From Turnera subulata (Eukaryota > Streptophyta > Magnoliopsida > Malpighiales > Passifloraceae): a stretch of 64,000 bases of DNA. Where the stretch lies: contig JAKUCV010007142.1 in assembly GCA_028386065.3 (NCBI GenBank), positions 205,170 to 269,169 of the forward strand, in the 5' to 3' direction. Positions 1 to 11,717 of the stretch are shown in pieces. How positions within the stretch are numbered: position 1 is the stretch's first letter; each line of letters starts with the position of its first letter. Both the position numbers and the translations under genes were made by a program. Below the pieces are notes generated by a model, which saw only the letters and a program-made list of their open reading frames with translations, was not told where the DNA came from and searched no databases.

Positions 1-2361
1 AAGTTAATCTTGTGTAATTAATTTATGGTAATTCGAGCTTTGGATTCCGAAATCGATCCATGTCCCACGTTCGGGAATTTTTTGCGGATTTTTCGGACCA
101 AGTTGAAATTTTTCGGGTCCAGGAATCTTCAGAAAAGTCGGGTTTAACCCCGAGTTATCAGACCAGAAATAAAGTCAAGGGGGTATTATAGTTATTTTCT
201 GGTCCGGACAGAACCCGCCTCACATGCTGCACAATGTTGAGTCTGCAGCCGCCATTCACTGTGAGGCATGTGGACTTCCAGTACCCTGCCCGTGCTATAC
301 CAGTGTTCTGCATGTTTTCTTTTTGCCGTGTTTACTATTTTTTCCCAGTGCATCTTCACCACCATTTTCTTCCTGCTCAGTATCACCTTCATCATCTTCT
401 GCAACAAAAACTTCACCTGCAAAAAAAACCATTTCTTACAACTCACCTTAGAAACCTGCAAAAGAAAAGAAGAAAAAAAAAAACAAGCAAGACAACACAC
501 CCACACCAGCAATGTTGCCGTTTTGGGCAACCACCACACACCAACCTCTTCCTCCTCTCACATCGCCACTGCCGAGAACCACCAGCCGCCACCCAACCCC
601 TTCCCTTCCTCGCTCGCCCCGCCGCGCAGTAGGGACGAGAACGAAGCACGCCGCCCGAGCCCGCCACCATTCTCTTTTCCTTCTCCGGTCTTCCTCACCG
701 CAGACCCGACGAGCAACCATCGGACCCGCCTCCCTCCTTTTGCTCGTCGACACCGAAGCTGCACCGCGACCGCCACCTGTACACGCCATCGGGCCTCTTC
801 TTCCTCGCGCCGCATCTCGTCGTGCCCCGATCTGCTCGTGACGCCTCCTGCATCGCCGTCCCGTGTCCTGCCTCCTGCATCGCCGTCCCGTGTCCTGCCT
901 CGTTGCGCCGCCGCCGTCTGCAAGCCGAGTTGAGCAGACCCGTGTGAGGAGGATCCGACCCGGGTAGCGTGGATGTGGGTTGACCCGCGCCTGGGTTATG
1001 GGTCTGGGCTATTGTGTCGTGGGCCGGCTGCACGGGCCAAGGCCTAGGCACCTATTAGGGCCTGGGTTTGGTGCTCTGCTAATCCTGGGCTGACATTATT
1101 TGGCCCAGCCCAGATTAAAATAAAAAAGAAGAAAAAGAGAAAGAAAATATAATCTGAAAAATATATAATTATGGAAGGAAAATAATTCAGGGAAGGAAAA
1201 TAATTTTGGGAAATAAGTATAACACTGGAATAACTTGGAAAATAAAAATAATTGGTAGAAAATAATATTTTTGGGGAAAATATACTATATATGGGATGAT
1301 AATTATTTTGAAGAATAATTTTAGAAAGGGTATTATCAAGGTAATAAAATACCGGAATAATATCAGGGTATAGGTATAAGTATAGTATTATTTTTAGACA
1401 CTAGGAATAAATGGTGAATTATGATGACAATGGAAAATTAACCCGGGGAAGTAACCGAGACGAGTTAGGATTTATTTTTCGGTATATGGTACTAGCATGA
1501 CATTTGCATATCACTTATGTGTGCATATTATTTGTTTGATATAGGAGTTGATAACGAGCAGATACCTGAGGAACCGGACTTGGAGTCTGTTGGACATTTC
1601 CAAAACTGATAATCGGCTAAGGTGAGGATGGATAACCTTGGATATGTGCCCGTAATACTGTGTGTGTTTTTGTTGTTTGATTGAACTGCTGAAATGATTA
1701 TTGACTGTTATTTGAGTGCTATGGAAATTGTTGATGCTGTAGTTGGATTGTGTTTCGACCTGGCATCCGGAATTAGTTAATAACCATGTACGACCCTAGC
1801 TTGTCCAGTGACGGGGCCCGGAAGATAATAATAAACATTCTTTTGGTCTTAGCTTAGTTATATTTTAGTAGGATTCTTCTGTTGTCTTGTTTGTGTTTAC
1901 TTCGAAAGTATTATGGTTGATTACATGTCTCTGTTTATCCTTCATCGGTGAGCACTTCGGACTCACCCCTCGCCTGCGGGGTTTCATCCCGTAGGTTTAG
2001 TTGCTTCGTAGTTCAGGTACGACGTTCGATGGCTGCTGCTTTCTTCTCCACCTGACTCCGGATCCATGCCTCCGCTGCATGTGCATTTAAGTCTTCCGCT
2101 GTTGTGCTATATATGTTGCTGTGTTGTTGCATTCTATATTGCTTATGATGATGTTTATTCTGGATTATGCTGCTGCCGTTGTATAAAGTGTGTAGATTGA
2201 ATAATGGTCCCCGGGTATGGGTGACAGTTGTAGTATGCTGTGTGCTGTTGCATTTGAACTTACTGTGTAATATTTTACTGCGATGTACTGCCTGAATTGT
2301 TAGAAAGAATAGTTTCGGCACGTTTTTACTGTAACCGGTAAATACGGGTCGGGGCGCTTCA
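1..2361 (+). repeat. 5' LTR of the chromovirus, first ~70 bp missing
   Basis: Position 6 aligns with 7233 in the 3' LTR and the similarity runs to the shared end CTTCA at 2361. This copy has extra sequence compared with the 3' LTR: a ~28-bp tandem duplication around 845-900, a short block near 740-800 and a short A-rich duplication near 1165-1200. A pyrimidine- and GC-rich stretch (about 500-940) is followed by an AT-rich part. Reading frames inside the LTR are not kept between the two copies and are not called as genes. Confidence 0.93.
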
Positions 2362-2364
2362 TTT

Positions 2365-2376
2365 TGGTAGCGGAGC
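2365..2376 (+). other. Primer-binding site, variant of the initiator-Met tRNA type
   Basis: Three bases after the LTR end lies TGGTAGCGGAGC. The usual plant site complementary to initiator tRNA-Met is TGGTATCAGAGC, so two positions differ. The same variant follows the 5' LTR of the unrelated copia element at 26932. Confidence 0.75.
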
Positions 2377-2486
2377 AGGCAGTAGGTCATTAGGGACATA
2401 ACTATGGTTGCATGATTGTTTGTTTGTGCATAAGATCTGTCACGACATGATATGACATGCAAACATACATTCTCATATAGGTACGA

Positions 2487-3670
2487 ATGGATCTGGTTGG
2501 AGGGAATCAACATGCTGGAGGTCACCTAGATGACAATCAGGTATCAGTGGATCAACCGCAGCAAGTTGCGGGAGGTCCGGAACATCCTCCGATTGTTCCT
2601 TTGGGAGACCCTATGCAGATGTTAAACGTGGTATCTCAGATTTTGCGAAGGCAAGAAGCTAGGGATGCACGTATCGATGCTATGGAAGCTCGAGAACAGG
2701 AAAACCAGGGACCAGTCGAGGATCCAGTGTATATGAAACTGGAAAATCTTGGGGCAGAGATTTTTACCGGTGTCACTACACCACAGGATGCTGATCAGTG
2801 GCTCAGACAGATGAACAGGGTTATGCTAAAGCTGACGTGCAGGAATGACAGTGGGCCAGATATGTCGCTGCCATGTTCCGAGGAGATGCCGTTGATTGGT
2901 GGGAGTCTACCACAAGGGACCTGCCGACACCTATCACTATGCCATGGAACCAGTTCACGGAGATGTTCCGAAGGAAGTTTATTTCTGAGGCATACCAGGA
3001 CCAGCTGAGACGAGAGTTTCTGGGGCTACAACAGAGACCAGAACAGACGGTCAATGATTATGAGATCAAGTTCAACCGCCTTTCCATCTGTGCCAGTGAG
3101 TTTGTGGCTACTCCGGAGGCCAGATGTGAACGGTTCTGGGATGGTCTTCGATCTGGCATCCAGATAGCCGTGGGGTGCAAAGTCTGTGAGACTTACCAGG
3201 ACATGCTGACAGATGCCCTGAGAGTCGAGATTATCTGGCTGGGTAATAAGAGAGAGCAACAGGAGATCCGTAAGAGGCAAGCTGCATAGAGTTCTGGGGG
3301 ACAGAACAAGAGGCTCCAGATACCAGCGAACCTGTCTGGATATGGACAGAGCCGGTTCATGCCAGCGAGTCAGGGACGTGGATGGAACCACAACAACAAC
3401 TACAACAACCGAAGCAGTTCTTGGACTTAGTCTGGAGGGACTTCATCTTGGAATGCTCGCCCGAGACCTCCTCTATCTCAGGTGAGGTGTTATAAGTGTA
3501 ACAAAGTCAGGCACTACCGATATACTTGTCCTAAGTTGGGAAGATCTGGAGGTACGGCACCTGTTCAAACAGTGCAAGCCTCAGTTGCCAGTGTTCCTAG
3601 TGGTTCTGGAGTTGGCCGAGGCCGAGGACGTGGAGCTATTCCTACTAGGACCCAGTCAGCCATGAATTAG
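2487..3670 (+). pseudogene. Chromovirus gag (capsid and nucleocapsid), broken
   Basis: The ATG at 2487 opens a glutamine-rich N-terminus containing ADQWLRQMNRVM, typical of the Retrotrans_gag entry segment. A frameshift near 2850 moves the rest to another frame, which carries FRGDAVDWWE, WNQFTEMFRRKF and RREFLGLQQ, the capsid core. A nucleocapsid zinc knuckle follows at about 3485-3530: CYKCNKVRHYRYTC fits CX2CX4HX4C, but the Gly before the His is Arg. TAG stops interrupt at 3288, 3428 and 3668. Gag would form the virus-like particle. Confidence 0.9.
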
Positions 3671-3694
3671 AGTGTAGCAGTTCTGAGAGCATTT

Positions 3695-4009
3695 GTGATC
3701 ACCGCTGATGAGGAACCAGAGAATGCCGATGTCATAGCAGGTACTTTTATAGTCTTTGGTAGTACTGCTTATACTTTGATTGATCATGGTGCTACGCATT
3801 CATGTGTTGCGCAAAGCTTTGCAATACTACATAACTGTACGGGAGAGAGTTTAACTTGTCCGATGAGGGTTAGGTTACATGCGGGTATAGTGGTCAGATT
3901 AACCCATGTGTGCAGAGACGTTTCGCTTTCGTACGATAGCGAAATTTTTCTTGCACGGTTGGTTGTGATGAACATGGGAGGTTTTGATATCATCTTGGGG
4001 ATGGATTAG
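3695..4009 (+). pseudogene. Chromovirus aspartic protease, active site altered
   Basis: The segment has the retropepsin pattern: TLIDHGATHSCVA at the active site and the downstream FDIILGMD strand. The family active site is D-S/T-G; here the middle residue is His (DHG), expected to abolish activity. Two adjacent TAG codons follow GMD, where the family normally reads Trp-Leu. It lies in the same frame as the gag C-terminus and RT, as expected for one gag-pol polyprotein. Confidence 0.85.
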
Positions 4010-4027
4010 TAGTCCAAGTACAGTGCT

Positions 4028-5150
4028 ATGGTGAACTATCGAACCAAGGAAGTGTTGTTGACGTCCGATGGTGGGCGAAAGGTTTTGTTGACAGGTATTG
4101 GGAGAGCTGCTACTACATGTAGTATCTCTGCTAATCAGGATATTGGGATGAAGCCGTTGGGTCTAGATGCTTTGTTGACCCATGTCAAGGGTGAAGAAGT
4201 TCAGACTCTGGTTTTGGGGGACATCATAGTTGTGACGGAGTTTCCAAATGTGTTTCAAGAGGATCTGCCAGGATTTCCACCTGACAGGAAAGTCGAGTAC
4301 ACCATCGATTTGATGTCGGGAGTGACACCTATCTCGATGGCACTATATCGGATGGCACCGACAGAACTCCAAGAGCTGAAGAAACAGCTAGATGAGCTGC
4401 TTGAGAAGGGATTCATCCGACCTAGTACATCACCCTAGGGATCACCAGTCCTTTTCGTGAAGAAGAAAGATGGCAGTTTGCGAATGTGTGTGGACTACCA
4501 ACAGCTGAACAAAGTGACAGTGAAGAATTAGTACCCGCTTTCCAGGATTGATGAGCTTTTTGATCAATTGCAGGGAGCTACTGTAGTTTCCAAGATTGAT
4601 CTTCGATCTGGCTACCATCAGGTCAAGATTGCAGAGAAGGACATACCGAAGATGGCCTTTCGTACTCGGTATGGACATTTCGAGTTCACAGTGGTTCCTT
4701 TCGGTTTGACCAATGCACCTGCAGTTTTTATGTGCTTGATGCACTTGGTCCTGAATGAGTTCTTAGACAAGTTTATGGTAGTCTTCATCGACGACATTCT
4801 GATATACTCCAAGAGTAGGGAAGAACATGAGGAGCACATGAGGGTAGTACTACAGAGGCCGCGAGAGAAAGAGTTGTATGCCAAGCTCAGCAAGTGCGAA
4901 TTCTGGCTTCAGAAAGTTGCATTCCTTCGACAAGTTGTATCTGGGGATGGGATTAAGGTTGACCCTGCTAAAGTGAAAGCTGTTTTAGAGTAGGAACCGC
5001 CCAAGACGGTACCCGAAGTCAGAATTTTTCTTGGCCTTGCAGGATATTACAGAAGATTCATCGAGGGTTTTTCCTTAATAGCCAGTCCCATGACCAAGCT
5101 ATTGAGGAAAGATCAAGCCTTTGTATGGAGTGATGCCTGCTAGAAGAGTT
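4028..5150 (+). pseudogene. Chromovirus reverse transcriptase, broken
   Basis: RT motifs occur in order: an RPSTSP-type entry near 4420, [14 protein letters not shown] at 4590, [21 protein letters not shown] at 4660-4725, the catalytic FIDDILIYS at 4786-4812 (the YxDD box with Phe in place of Tyr), and RRFIEGFS near 5060. The two catalytic aspartates remain. Stops at 4436, 4528, 4991 and 5141 (all TAG) prevent translation. The two at 4436 and 4991 replace tryptophan codons of the family. Confidence 0.92.
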
Positions 5151-5170
5151 TTGATGAACTGAAGAAGAAG

Positions 5171-5614
5171 TTGACATCAGCACCAGTCTTGACAGTACCT
5201 AAGCCAGGAGTGGAGTTTATGCTGTTTTGTGATGCTTCAGGTCTTGGTTTGGGAGCAGTTCTGATGCAAGAGGGCCGAGTGATTGCTTATGCTTCGAGAC
5301 AACTGAGGCAACATGAGAAGAACTACCCGACACATGATCTAGAGATGGCTACAGTGATCCTTGCTTTGAAGATTTGGCGACATTATCTGTTTGGTGAGAG
5401 ATGCCGGATCTTCACAGATCACAAAAGTCTCAAGTACTTCATGACTCAGAAGGAACTTAACCTGCGACAAAGACGTTGGGTTGAGTTGCTGAATGATTAT
5501 GATTGTACTATTGAGTATCACTCTGGAAAAGCTAATGTTGTAGCTGATGCTTTGAGCCGGAGACAACCAGAAGATGCTTCCACAACCTACTCGATGTCCT
5601 CACTTATCGAGTAA
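5171..5614 (+). pseudogene. Chromovirus RNase H domain
   Basis: A stop-free segment of 147 residues holds the Ty3-type RNase [17 protein letters not shown] (first Asp), [12 protein letters not shown] (Glu), [10 protein letters not shown] (second Asp) and the C-terminal [10 protein letters not shown]. The catalytic residues are intact. A frameshift near 5612 separates it from the linker to integrase. Confidence 0.92.
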
Positions 5615-5701
5615 GGAAGATGGGGGTTGAATTGTCAGTGGACGAGACAGGAGCCTTGTTGACCCCATATTGAAGTCAAGTCTAACCAGAGAGGCAGGAT
5701 T

Positions 5702-7122
5702 GTGGAATTACAAGATGGAGATCCCGACTTGATCAAGCTGAAGGAAGCAGTCCGTAATGGGAGAGAAGGCAAGTTTCGTATAGTTGATGATGGTGCATTG
5801 ATGCTGGGGAAATGTCTATGTGTACCTAGTGTTGGTGACCTACGCAGTCAGATTCTGGAAGAAGCACATATGACGCCGTATGCTATGCACCCTGGAAGCA
5901 CTAAGAAGTACCAGAATTTGAGGAGTCATTTTTTGTGGCCGCGTATAAAGAAAGAAGTAGCCGAGTATGTGGCTAAGTGTATCACTTGTCAGCAAGTGAA
6001 AGCCGAGCATCAGGCTCCAGCAGAAAAGATGAGGTTGTTGACAGTGCCAGAGTGGAAGTGGGAGATGGTCACTATGGATTTTATGGTTGGACTACCGTTG
6101 ACCCGGAGACAGCATGATGCCATCTAGGTTACCGTTGATCGACTTACAAAATCAGCTCATTTCCTCCCCATCCGACAGACAGAAACTCTGGATAAGTTGG
6201 CGAAACAATATGTTGCAGAGATTGTGAGACTACATGGGATTCCTAAGTCCATAGTCTCATACAGAGATCCGAGTTTCACATCACGGTTCTGGAAGAGTCT
6301 GCAAACAGCTTTAGGAACGAAGCTGAGTTTCAGTACTGCATTTTATCCTTAGACTGACGGACAGTCAAAAAGGACTATTCAGATGCTGAAAGACATTTTA
6401 AGGGCTTGTGCTCTTAATTGCAGTGGGAGTTGGGACCAGTATTTGTCTCTAGCGGAGTTTGCCTAAAACAACAGTTTTCATTCCAGCATTGGCATGCCAC
6501 TGTTTGAAGCTCTTTATGGAAAGAAATGTCGAAGTCCAGTATGTTGGGATGAAGTAGGTCTTCGTCTGATTGTGGGTCCAGATTTGGTCAAGCAAATAGT
6601 TGATAAGATTCAGGTAGTTAAGCAGAGTATGAGAGCAGCACAGGACCGACAGAAGAGTTATGCTGATAAGCATCGTCGTGAGATGGAGTACCAAGTGGGA
6701 GAAGAGTTTTCCTCCGAGTTGCACCTTGGAGGGGTGTTATCAGATTCGGGAAAAGAAGGAAGCTGAGTCCCAGGTACATCGGACCATATAAGATTGTGGA
6801 AAGGGTTGGACCCATGGCGTACAAATTATCCTTACCAGAGGAGTTGTCCCGGATTCATGATGTGTTCCATGTTTCCATGTTGAGGAGGTACAGATCCGAT
6901 CCGAGTCATGTGGTTACTACAGCAGATGTTGAGGTCGCAGAGGATCTTACGTATATAGAATTGCCGGAGCAGATCCTTGCCCGAGAAGTCAGACAGTTGA
7001 GGAACCGAGTCATTCCTATGGTAAAGGTTAAGTGGAGCAAGCACTTTGCGAACGAGTCCACGTGGGAAGTTGACGAGCACATGCGTTCTCAGTATCCGCA
7101 CATGTTTCCAGCATCAGAGTGA
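5702..7122 (+). pseudogene. Chromovirus integrase with C-terminal chromodomain, broken
   Basis: The zinc-binding HHCC module is visible (MHPGSTKKYQNLRSHFLWP ... CITCQQVK), then the catalytic core from MDFMVGLP through TVDRLTKSAHF to TDGQSKRTIQ. The last motif normally reads with Glu before RTIQ and here has Lys, so the third catalytic acid appears lost. TAG stops lie at 6125 and 6350 and a TAA at 6464. A frameshift near 6720 moves the C-terminus to frame 1, where GPYKI, IHDVFHVSMLRRY and a chromodomain (about 6961-7101, VKVKWSKH ... STWEVDEHMR) follow. Chromodomains direct chromovirus integration to marked chromatin. Confidence 0.9.
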
Positions 7123-7144
7123 ATTTCGGGGACGAAATTCTTTT

Positions 7145-7157
7145 AAAGTGGGTAGGC
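7145..7157 (+). other. Polypurine tract before the 3' LTR
   Basis: A purine-rich stretch (AAAGTGGGTAGG) ends directly before the LTR start TGTAACAGCC. This is the expected position of the plus-strand primer. Confidence 0.6.
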
Positions 7158-9493
7158 TGTAACAGCCCGGGTAATTTTTAAGTTTTTACCGTCACCGTAA
7201 AATTTATTTTACAGTTATTTACCATAAAAATCAATCTTGGGTAATTAATTTATGGTAATTCGAGCTTTGGATTCCGAAATTGAGTCCTGTCCCAAGTTCG
7301 GGATTTTTCTACGGATTTTTCGGACCAAGTTGGAATTTTTTGGGTCCAGGAATCTTCAGAAAAGTCGGGTTTAACCCCGAGTTATCGGACCAGAAATAAA
7401 GTCAATGGGGTATTATAGTTATTTTCTGGTCCGCACATAACCCGCCTCACATGCTGCACAGTGTTGAGTCTGCAGCCGCCATTCACTGTGAGGCATGTGA
7501 ACTGCCAGTACCCTGCCCGTGCTATACCAGTGTTCTGTATGTTTTCTTTCTGCAGTGTTTCTTATTTTTTTCCCAGTGCATCATCACCACCATTTTCTTC
7601 CTGCTCAGTATCACCTTCATCATCTTCTGCAAAAAAAGCTTCACCTGCAAAAAAAACCATTTCTTACAACTCACCTTAGAAACATGCAAAAGAAAAGAAG
7701 AAAAAAAAAAAAAAACAAGCAAGACAACATACCCACACCAGCAACGTTGCCATTTTGGGCAACCACCACACACCACCCTCTTCCTCCTCTCACTTTGCCA
7801 CTGCCGAGAACCACCAGCCGCCACCCAACCCCTTCCCTTCCTCGCTCGCCCCGCCGCGTAGTAGGGACGAGACCGAAGCACGCCGCTCGAGTCCGCCACC
7901 ATTCTCTTTTCCTTCTCCGGTCTTCCTCACCGCAGACCCGACGAGCAACCATCGGACCCGCCTCCCTCCTCTTCTTCCTCGCACCGCATCTCGTCGTGCC
8001 CCGATCTGCTCGTGACGCCTCCTGCATCGCCGTCCCGTGTCCTGCCTCGTCGCGCCGCCGTCGTCTGCAAGCCGAGGTGAGCAGACCCCTGTGAGGAGGA
8101 TCCGACCCGGGTAGCGTAGATGTGGGTTGGTCCGCGCCTGGGTTGTGGGTCTGGGCTATTGTGTCGTGGGCCGGCTGCACGGGCCAAGGCCTAGGCTCCT
8201 GTTACGGCCTGGGTTTGGTGCTGCGCTAAGCCTGGGCTGATACTATTTGGCCCAGCCCAGAATAAAAAAAAGAAAAAGAAAAAAAATATAATCTGAAAAA
8301 TATATATTGTAGAAGGAAAATAATTTTGGGAAATAAGTATAACACTGGAATAACTTGGAAAATAAAAATAATTGGTAGAAAATAATATTTTTGGGGAAAA
8401 TATACTATATATGGGATAATAATTATTTTGAAGAATAATTTTGGAAAGGGTATTATCAAGGTAATAAAATACCGGAATAATATCCGGGTATAGGTATAAG
8501 TATAGTATTATTTTTGGACACTGGGAATAAATGGTGAATTATGATAATAATGGAAAATTAACCCGGGGAAGTAACCGAGACGAGTTAGTACTTATTTTTC
8601 GGTATACGGTACTAGCATGACATTTGCATATCACTTATGTGTGCATATTATTTGTTTGATATAGGAGTTGATAACGAGCAGATACCTGAGGAACCGGACT
8701 TGGAGTCTGTTGGACTTCTCCAAAACTGATAATCGGCTAAGGTGAGGATGGATAACCTTGGATATGTGCCTGTAATACTGTGTGTGATTTTGTTGTTTGA
8801 TTGAACTGCTGAAATGATTATTGGCTATTATTTGAGTGCTATAGAAATTGTTGATGCTGTAGTTGGATTGTGTTTTGGCCTGGCATCCGGAATTAGTTAA
8901 TAACCAAGTACGACCCTAGCTTGTCCAGTGACGGGGCCCGGAAGATAAAATTGGTAATAATAATAAACATTCTTATGGTCTTGGCTCAGTTATGTTTTAG
9001 TAGGATTCTTCTGTTGTGTTGTTTGTGTTTACTTTGAAAATATTATGGTTGATTACATATCCCTATTCATCCTTCGTCGGTGAGAACTTCGGACTCACCC
9101 CTCACCTGCGGGATTTCATCCCATAGGTTTAGTTGCTTCGTAGTTCAGGTACGACGTTTGATGGCTGCTGCTTTCTTCTCCACCTGACTCCGGATCCATA
9201 CCTCCGCTGCATGTGCATTTAAGTCTTCCGCTGTTGTGCTATATATGTTGATGTGTTGCTGCTTTCTATATTGCTTATGATGATGTTTATTCTGGATTAT
9301 GCTACTGCCGTTGTGTAAAGTGTGTAGATTGAATAATGGTCCCCGGGTATGGGTGACAGTTGTAGTATGCTGTGTGCTGTTGTATTTGAACTTATTGTGT
9401 AATATTTTACTGCGATGTACTGCCTGAACTGTTAGAAAGAATAGTTTCGGCACATGTTTACTGTAACCAGTAAATACGGGTCGGGGCGCTTCA
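7158..9493 (+). repeat. 3' LTR of the chromovirus (2336 bp)
   Basis: The LTR starts TGTAACAGCC and ends GCGCTTCA, giving canonical TG...CA ends; the right end matches the 5' LTR end. It contains consensus-like 5' splice sites (GAG/GTGAGC near 8075 and AAG/GTGAGG near 8738) and a candidate 3' splice site (GATATAG/GAG near 8665), which may mean the leader transcript is spliced. After 9493 the sequence turns to an A-rich unrelated spacer. Confidence 0.95.
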
Positions 9494-9554
9494 AAAAAGA
9501 AGAAAAAAAGGAGAAAAAAGGGAATAATATTAAAAAAAAATTGTGAAATTATGA

Positions 9555-9715
9555 GTGTAGGGGGTTAAATCTTACCAAAATAAAATTTGAGGTACCTCTA
9601 TCCTGACTTTTTTAGTTTAGGTAGTTAAATCTTACAAAAACAAAGTTCAAAGTACCTCTATCTCGATTTTTTTTAGTTCAGGTAGTTAAATCCGTTTGAT
9701 CAAAAGTTCAGGTAG
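9555..9715 (+). repeat. Short tandem repeat (~65 bp, two full copies plus partials)
   Basis: The phrase beginning GTAGTTAAATC recurs with the companion text TAGTTCAG and GTACCTCTATC. It resembles the terminal text of MULE-like elements (compare 58960-59030), but no second terminus or TSD was found. The rest of 9494-10080 is AT-rich with no gene. Confidence 0.55.
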
Positions 9716-9734
9716 TTAAAAAGTAATTAACCCA

Positions 9735-10690
9735 TTTTATCCAACATGCTTTTCTATTTCCGGGAATGGTAAGGAGTTCATGGTTCAATCTCTACGTGGG
9801 AAATGTATAGTGATTTTTCTTTGTATTTTATCCAAAATGCTTTTCTATTTTCCCTGAATGGTATGGAGTTCATGAGTTCAATTCCTACCTCTTGGATATG
9901 GAAAATGTAATACTGGGATGCCAGGAGGGCAATTAAAAAAAATAATTTTCTTCTGATCTCATCATGCCGCCTTGCGGTGTATCATTTAGGAAGTAAATAA
10001 ATACAACCATTCAATAATTATTCTAAATATAACTAAATTTAAGATAAGGTTCATAACTAATAATATTTAGGAAATCCCCATGATAAAATTCCTCCATATT
10101 TATGTGAGAGAATGTGTGTATTACGAGATGTATAGTAATTTTTTTTGTATTTTCTCCAAAATGCTTTTCTGTTTCCCGAATGGTAAAGAGTTCATAAATT
10201 CAATTTCAATTCCTACATGGGAAATAGTAATTTGTATTTTATCCAAAATGCTTTTCTGTTTCCCTAAATAGTAAGGAATTCATGGGTTCAATGTGAGAGA
10301 ATGTCTATATTAGGAGATGTATAGTAATTTTTCTTTGTATTTTCTCTAAAATGCTTTTCTGTTTCCCGAAGTAAAGAGTTCATAAATTCAATTCCAATTC
10401 TTACATGGGAAATGTATAGTAATTTGTATTTTATCCAAAATGCTTTTCTGTTTCCCTAAATAGTAAGGAATTCATGGGTTCAATGTGAGAGAATGTGTAT
10501 ATTAGGAGATGTATAGTAATTTTTCTTTGTATTTTCTCCAAAATGCTTTTCTGTTTCCCGAATGGTAAAGAGTTCATAAATTCAATTCCAATTCCTACAT
10601 GGGAAATGTATAGTAATTTGTACTTTATCCAAAATGCTTTTCTGTTTCCCTAAATAGTAAGGAATTCATGGGTTCAATCCCTACCTCTTG
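9735..10690 (+). repeat. Tandem/nested repeat, ~190-bp unit made of two ~90-bp halves
   Basis: CCAAAATGCTTTTCTGTTTCCC and close variants recur about every 90-100 bp, alternating between two flanking texts (ATGGTAAAGAGTTCATAAATTC and TAGTAAGGAATTCATGGGTTC). The higher-order unit (~190 bp) is repeated at about 10100, 10290 and 10485, with a degenerate copy near 9735-9910. No coding signal. 10691-11122 has no recognisable feature. Confidence 0.8.
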
Positions 10691-11122
10691 GATACGGAAA
10701 ATGTAATGATGGGATGCTAGGAGCGCAATTAGAAGGATTTTTTTATCTTGTACCTTAGGACACATGATAAACCATTAAAAAAGGAAATAAATCCTCATAA
10801 TTAATGACTATTATTCTCCTTGATGATTAAAATAGCCTTTCATTGTTTTGTACTGAATTAATTATACAACACAATCACTCTTTATGAAAATAATTTAATT
10901 TTCCTTGATCTCGTCATGCCATGCCATTAAGGGGGCGCATTAACTAGGTACCAAATTTATCTCTGTATTTTTACCTAAGATAGTTTTGGTAATCCGGTAC
11001 TCACCTCCTTATATTCATATGGGATTCATGATTAAATATTACTTCTGGTTTTCAGTGAAGGTGTATGTTCTAGCAATATACTAATTTTTATTTGTATTTT
11101 ACACAAAAATGAATTTTGCCAC

Positions 11123-11717
11123 TAGACTTGGCAAAACGGGTATTGACACGACAACCCGACACGAACCCGATACGAAATTAACAGGTATAGGTCAGAGATT
11201 TTCAACCTGTTTAGTTAAATGGGTCGACCCGACACGACACGAAAATTAGCAGGTTAGGTCGCTGGTTGACCCGCCAACCCGATAGATAACTGTTTATGAC
11301 CCGATTATATTTAAGGTATAGATATTTTACTGATTTAATATAAAATTTATTTAATATTTAAGGCTAAAGTTACTAAAATTATCCAAAAATATTTCTATAA
11401 ATGCTTTAAAATATTATTATATTTTGATTATATAATTTATGATTTTATTTAATATATGAGAAAAATCTAATTATATGTCTATTTGCTTAAAAAATACAAT
11501 GACTTGTGCAAAATAAAAAAAAAATTAAAACTGATTTATAGACTTGTTAGACTTAATAGGTAACCCGCGGGTCAACCCGGACCCGACACAATAATAAACG
11601 GGTTAGACACGACACGACACGATTATTAAATGGGTCGGGTCAGGTTGAAAATTTGGAACCCGTTTACCTGTTCAATCTGACACGAACCCGACACGGCAAC
11701 ACGAATTGCCAGGTCTA
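11123..11717 (+). mobile_element. hAT-type MITE, copy 1 (595 bp)
   Basis: The ends are imperfect inverted repeats (TAGACTTGGCAA at the left, TTGCCAGGTCTA at the right). They are flanked by an 8-bp duplication with one mismatch: TTTGCCAC before and TTTGCTAC after. An 8-bp TSD is the hAT signature. Both arms are rich in degenerate CCCGACACG-type repeats, and the middle is AT-rich and non-coding. The family recurs at 55632 and, inverted, at 58076. Confidence 0.9.

Larger units (their letters stand above)
1..9493 (+). mobile_element. Ty3/Gypsy chromovirus (Tekay/Del-like), degenerate, cut at its 5' end by the window
   Basis: Two long direct repeats (1-2361 and 7158-9493) flank a primer-binding site, a gag-pol region in the order gag, protease, reverse transcriptase, RNase H, integrase, chromodomain, and a purine tract. 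That order with a C-terminal chromodomain defines plant chromoviruses; the long LTR and leader suggest the Tekay/Del lineage. The frame is broken by at least a dozen stops and several frameshifts, so the copy is not autonomous. The LTRs differ by substitutions and by several indels, so the insertion is not recent. The 5' TSD lies outside the window and the 3' flank is A-rich, so no TSD can be checked. Confidence 0.95.

Noticed and set aside
268..933. 221-codon frame in the chromovirus 5' LTR and its counterpart at 7519-8094
   Set aside because: The two LTR copies do not keep the same frame or length. The sequence is low-complexity leader-like DNA.
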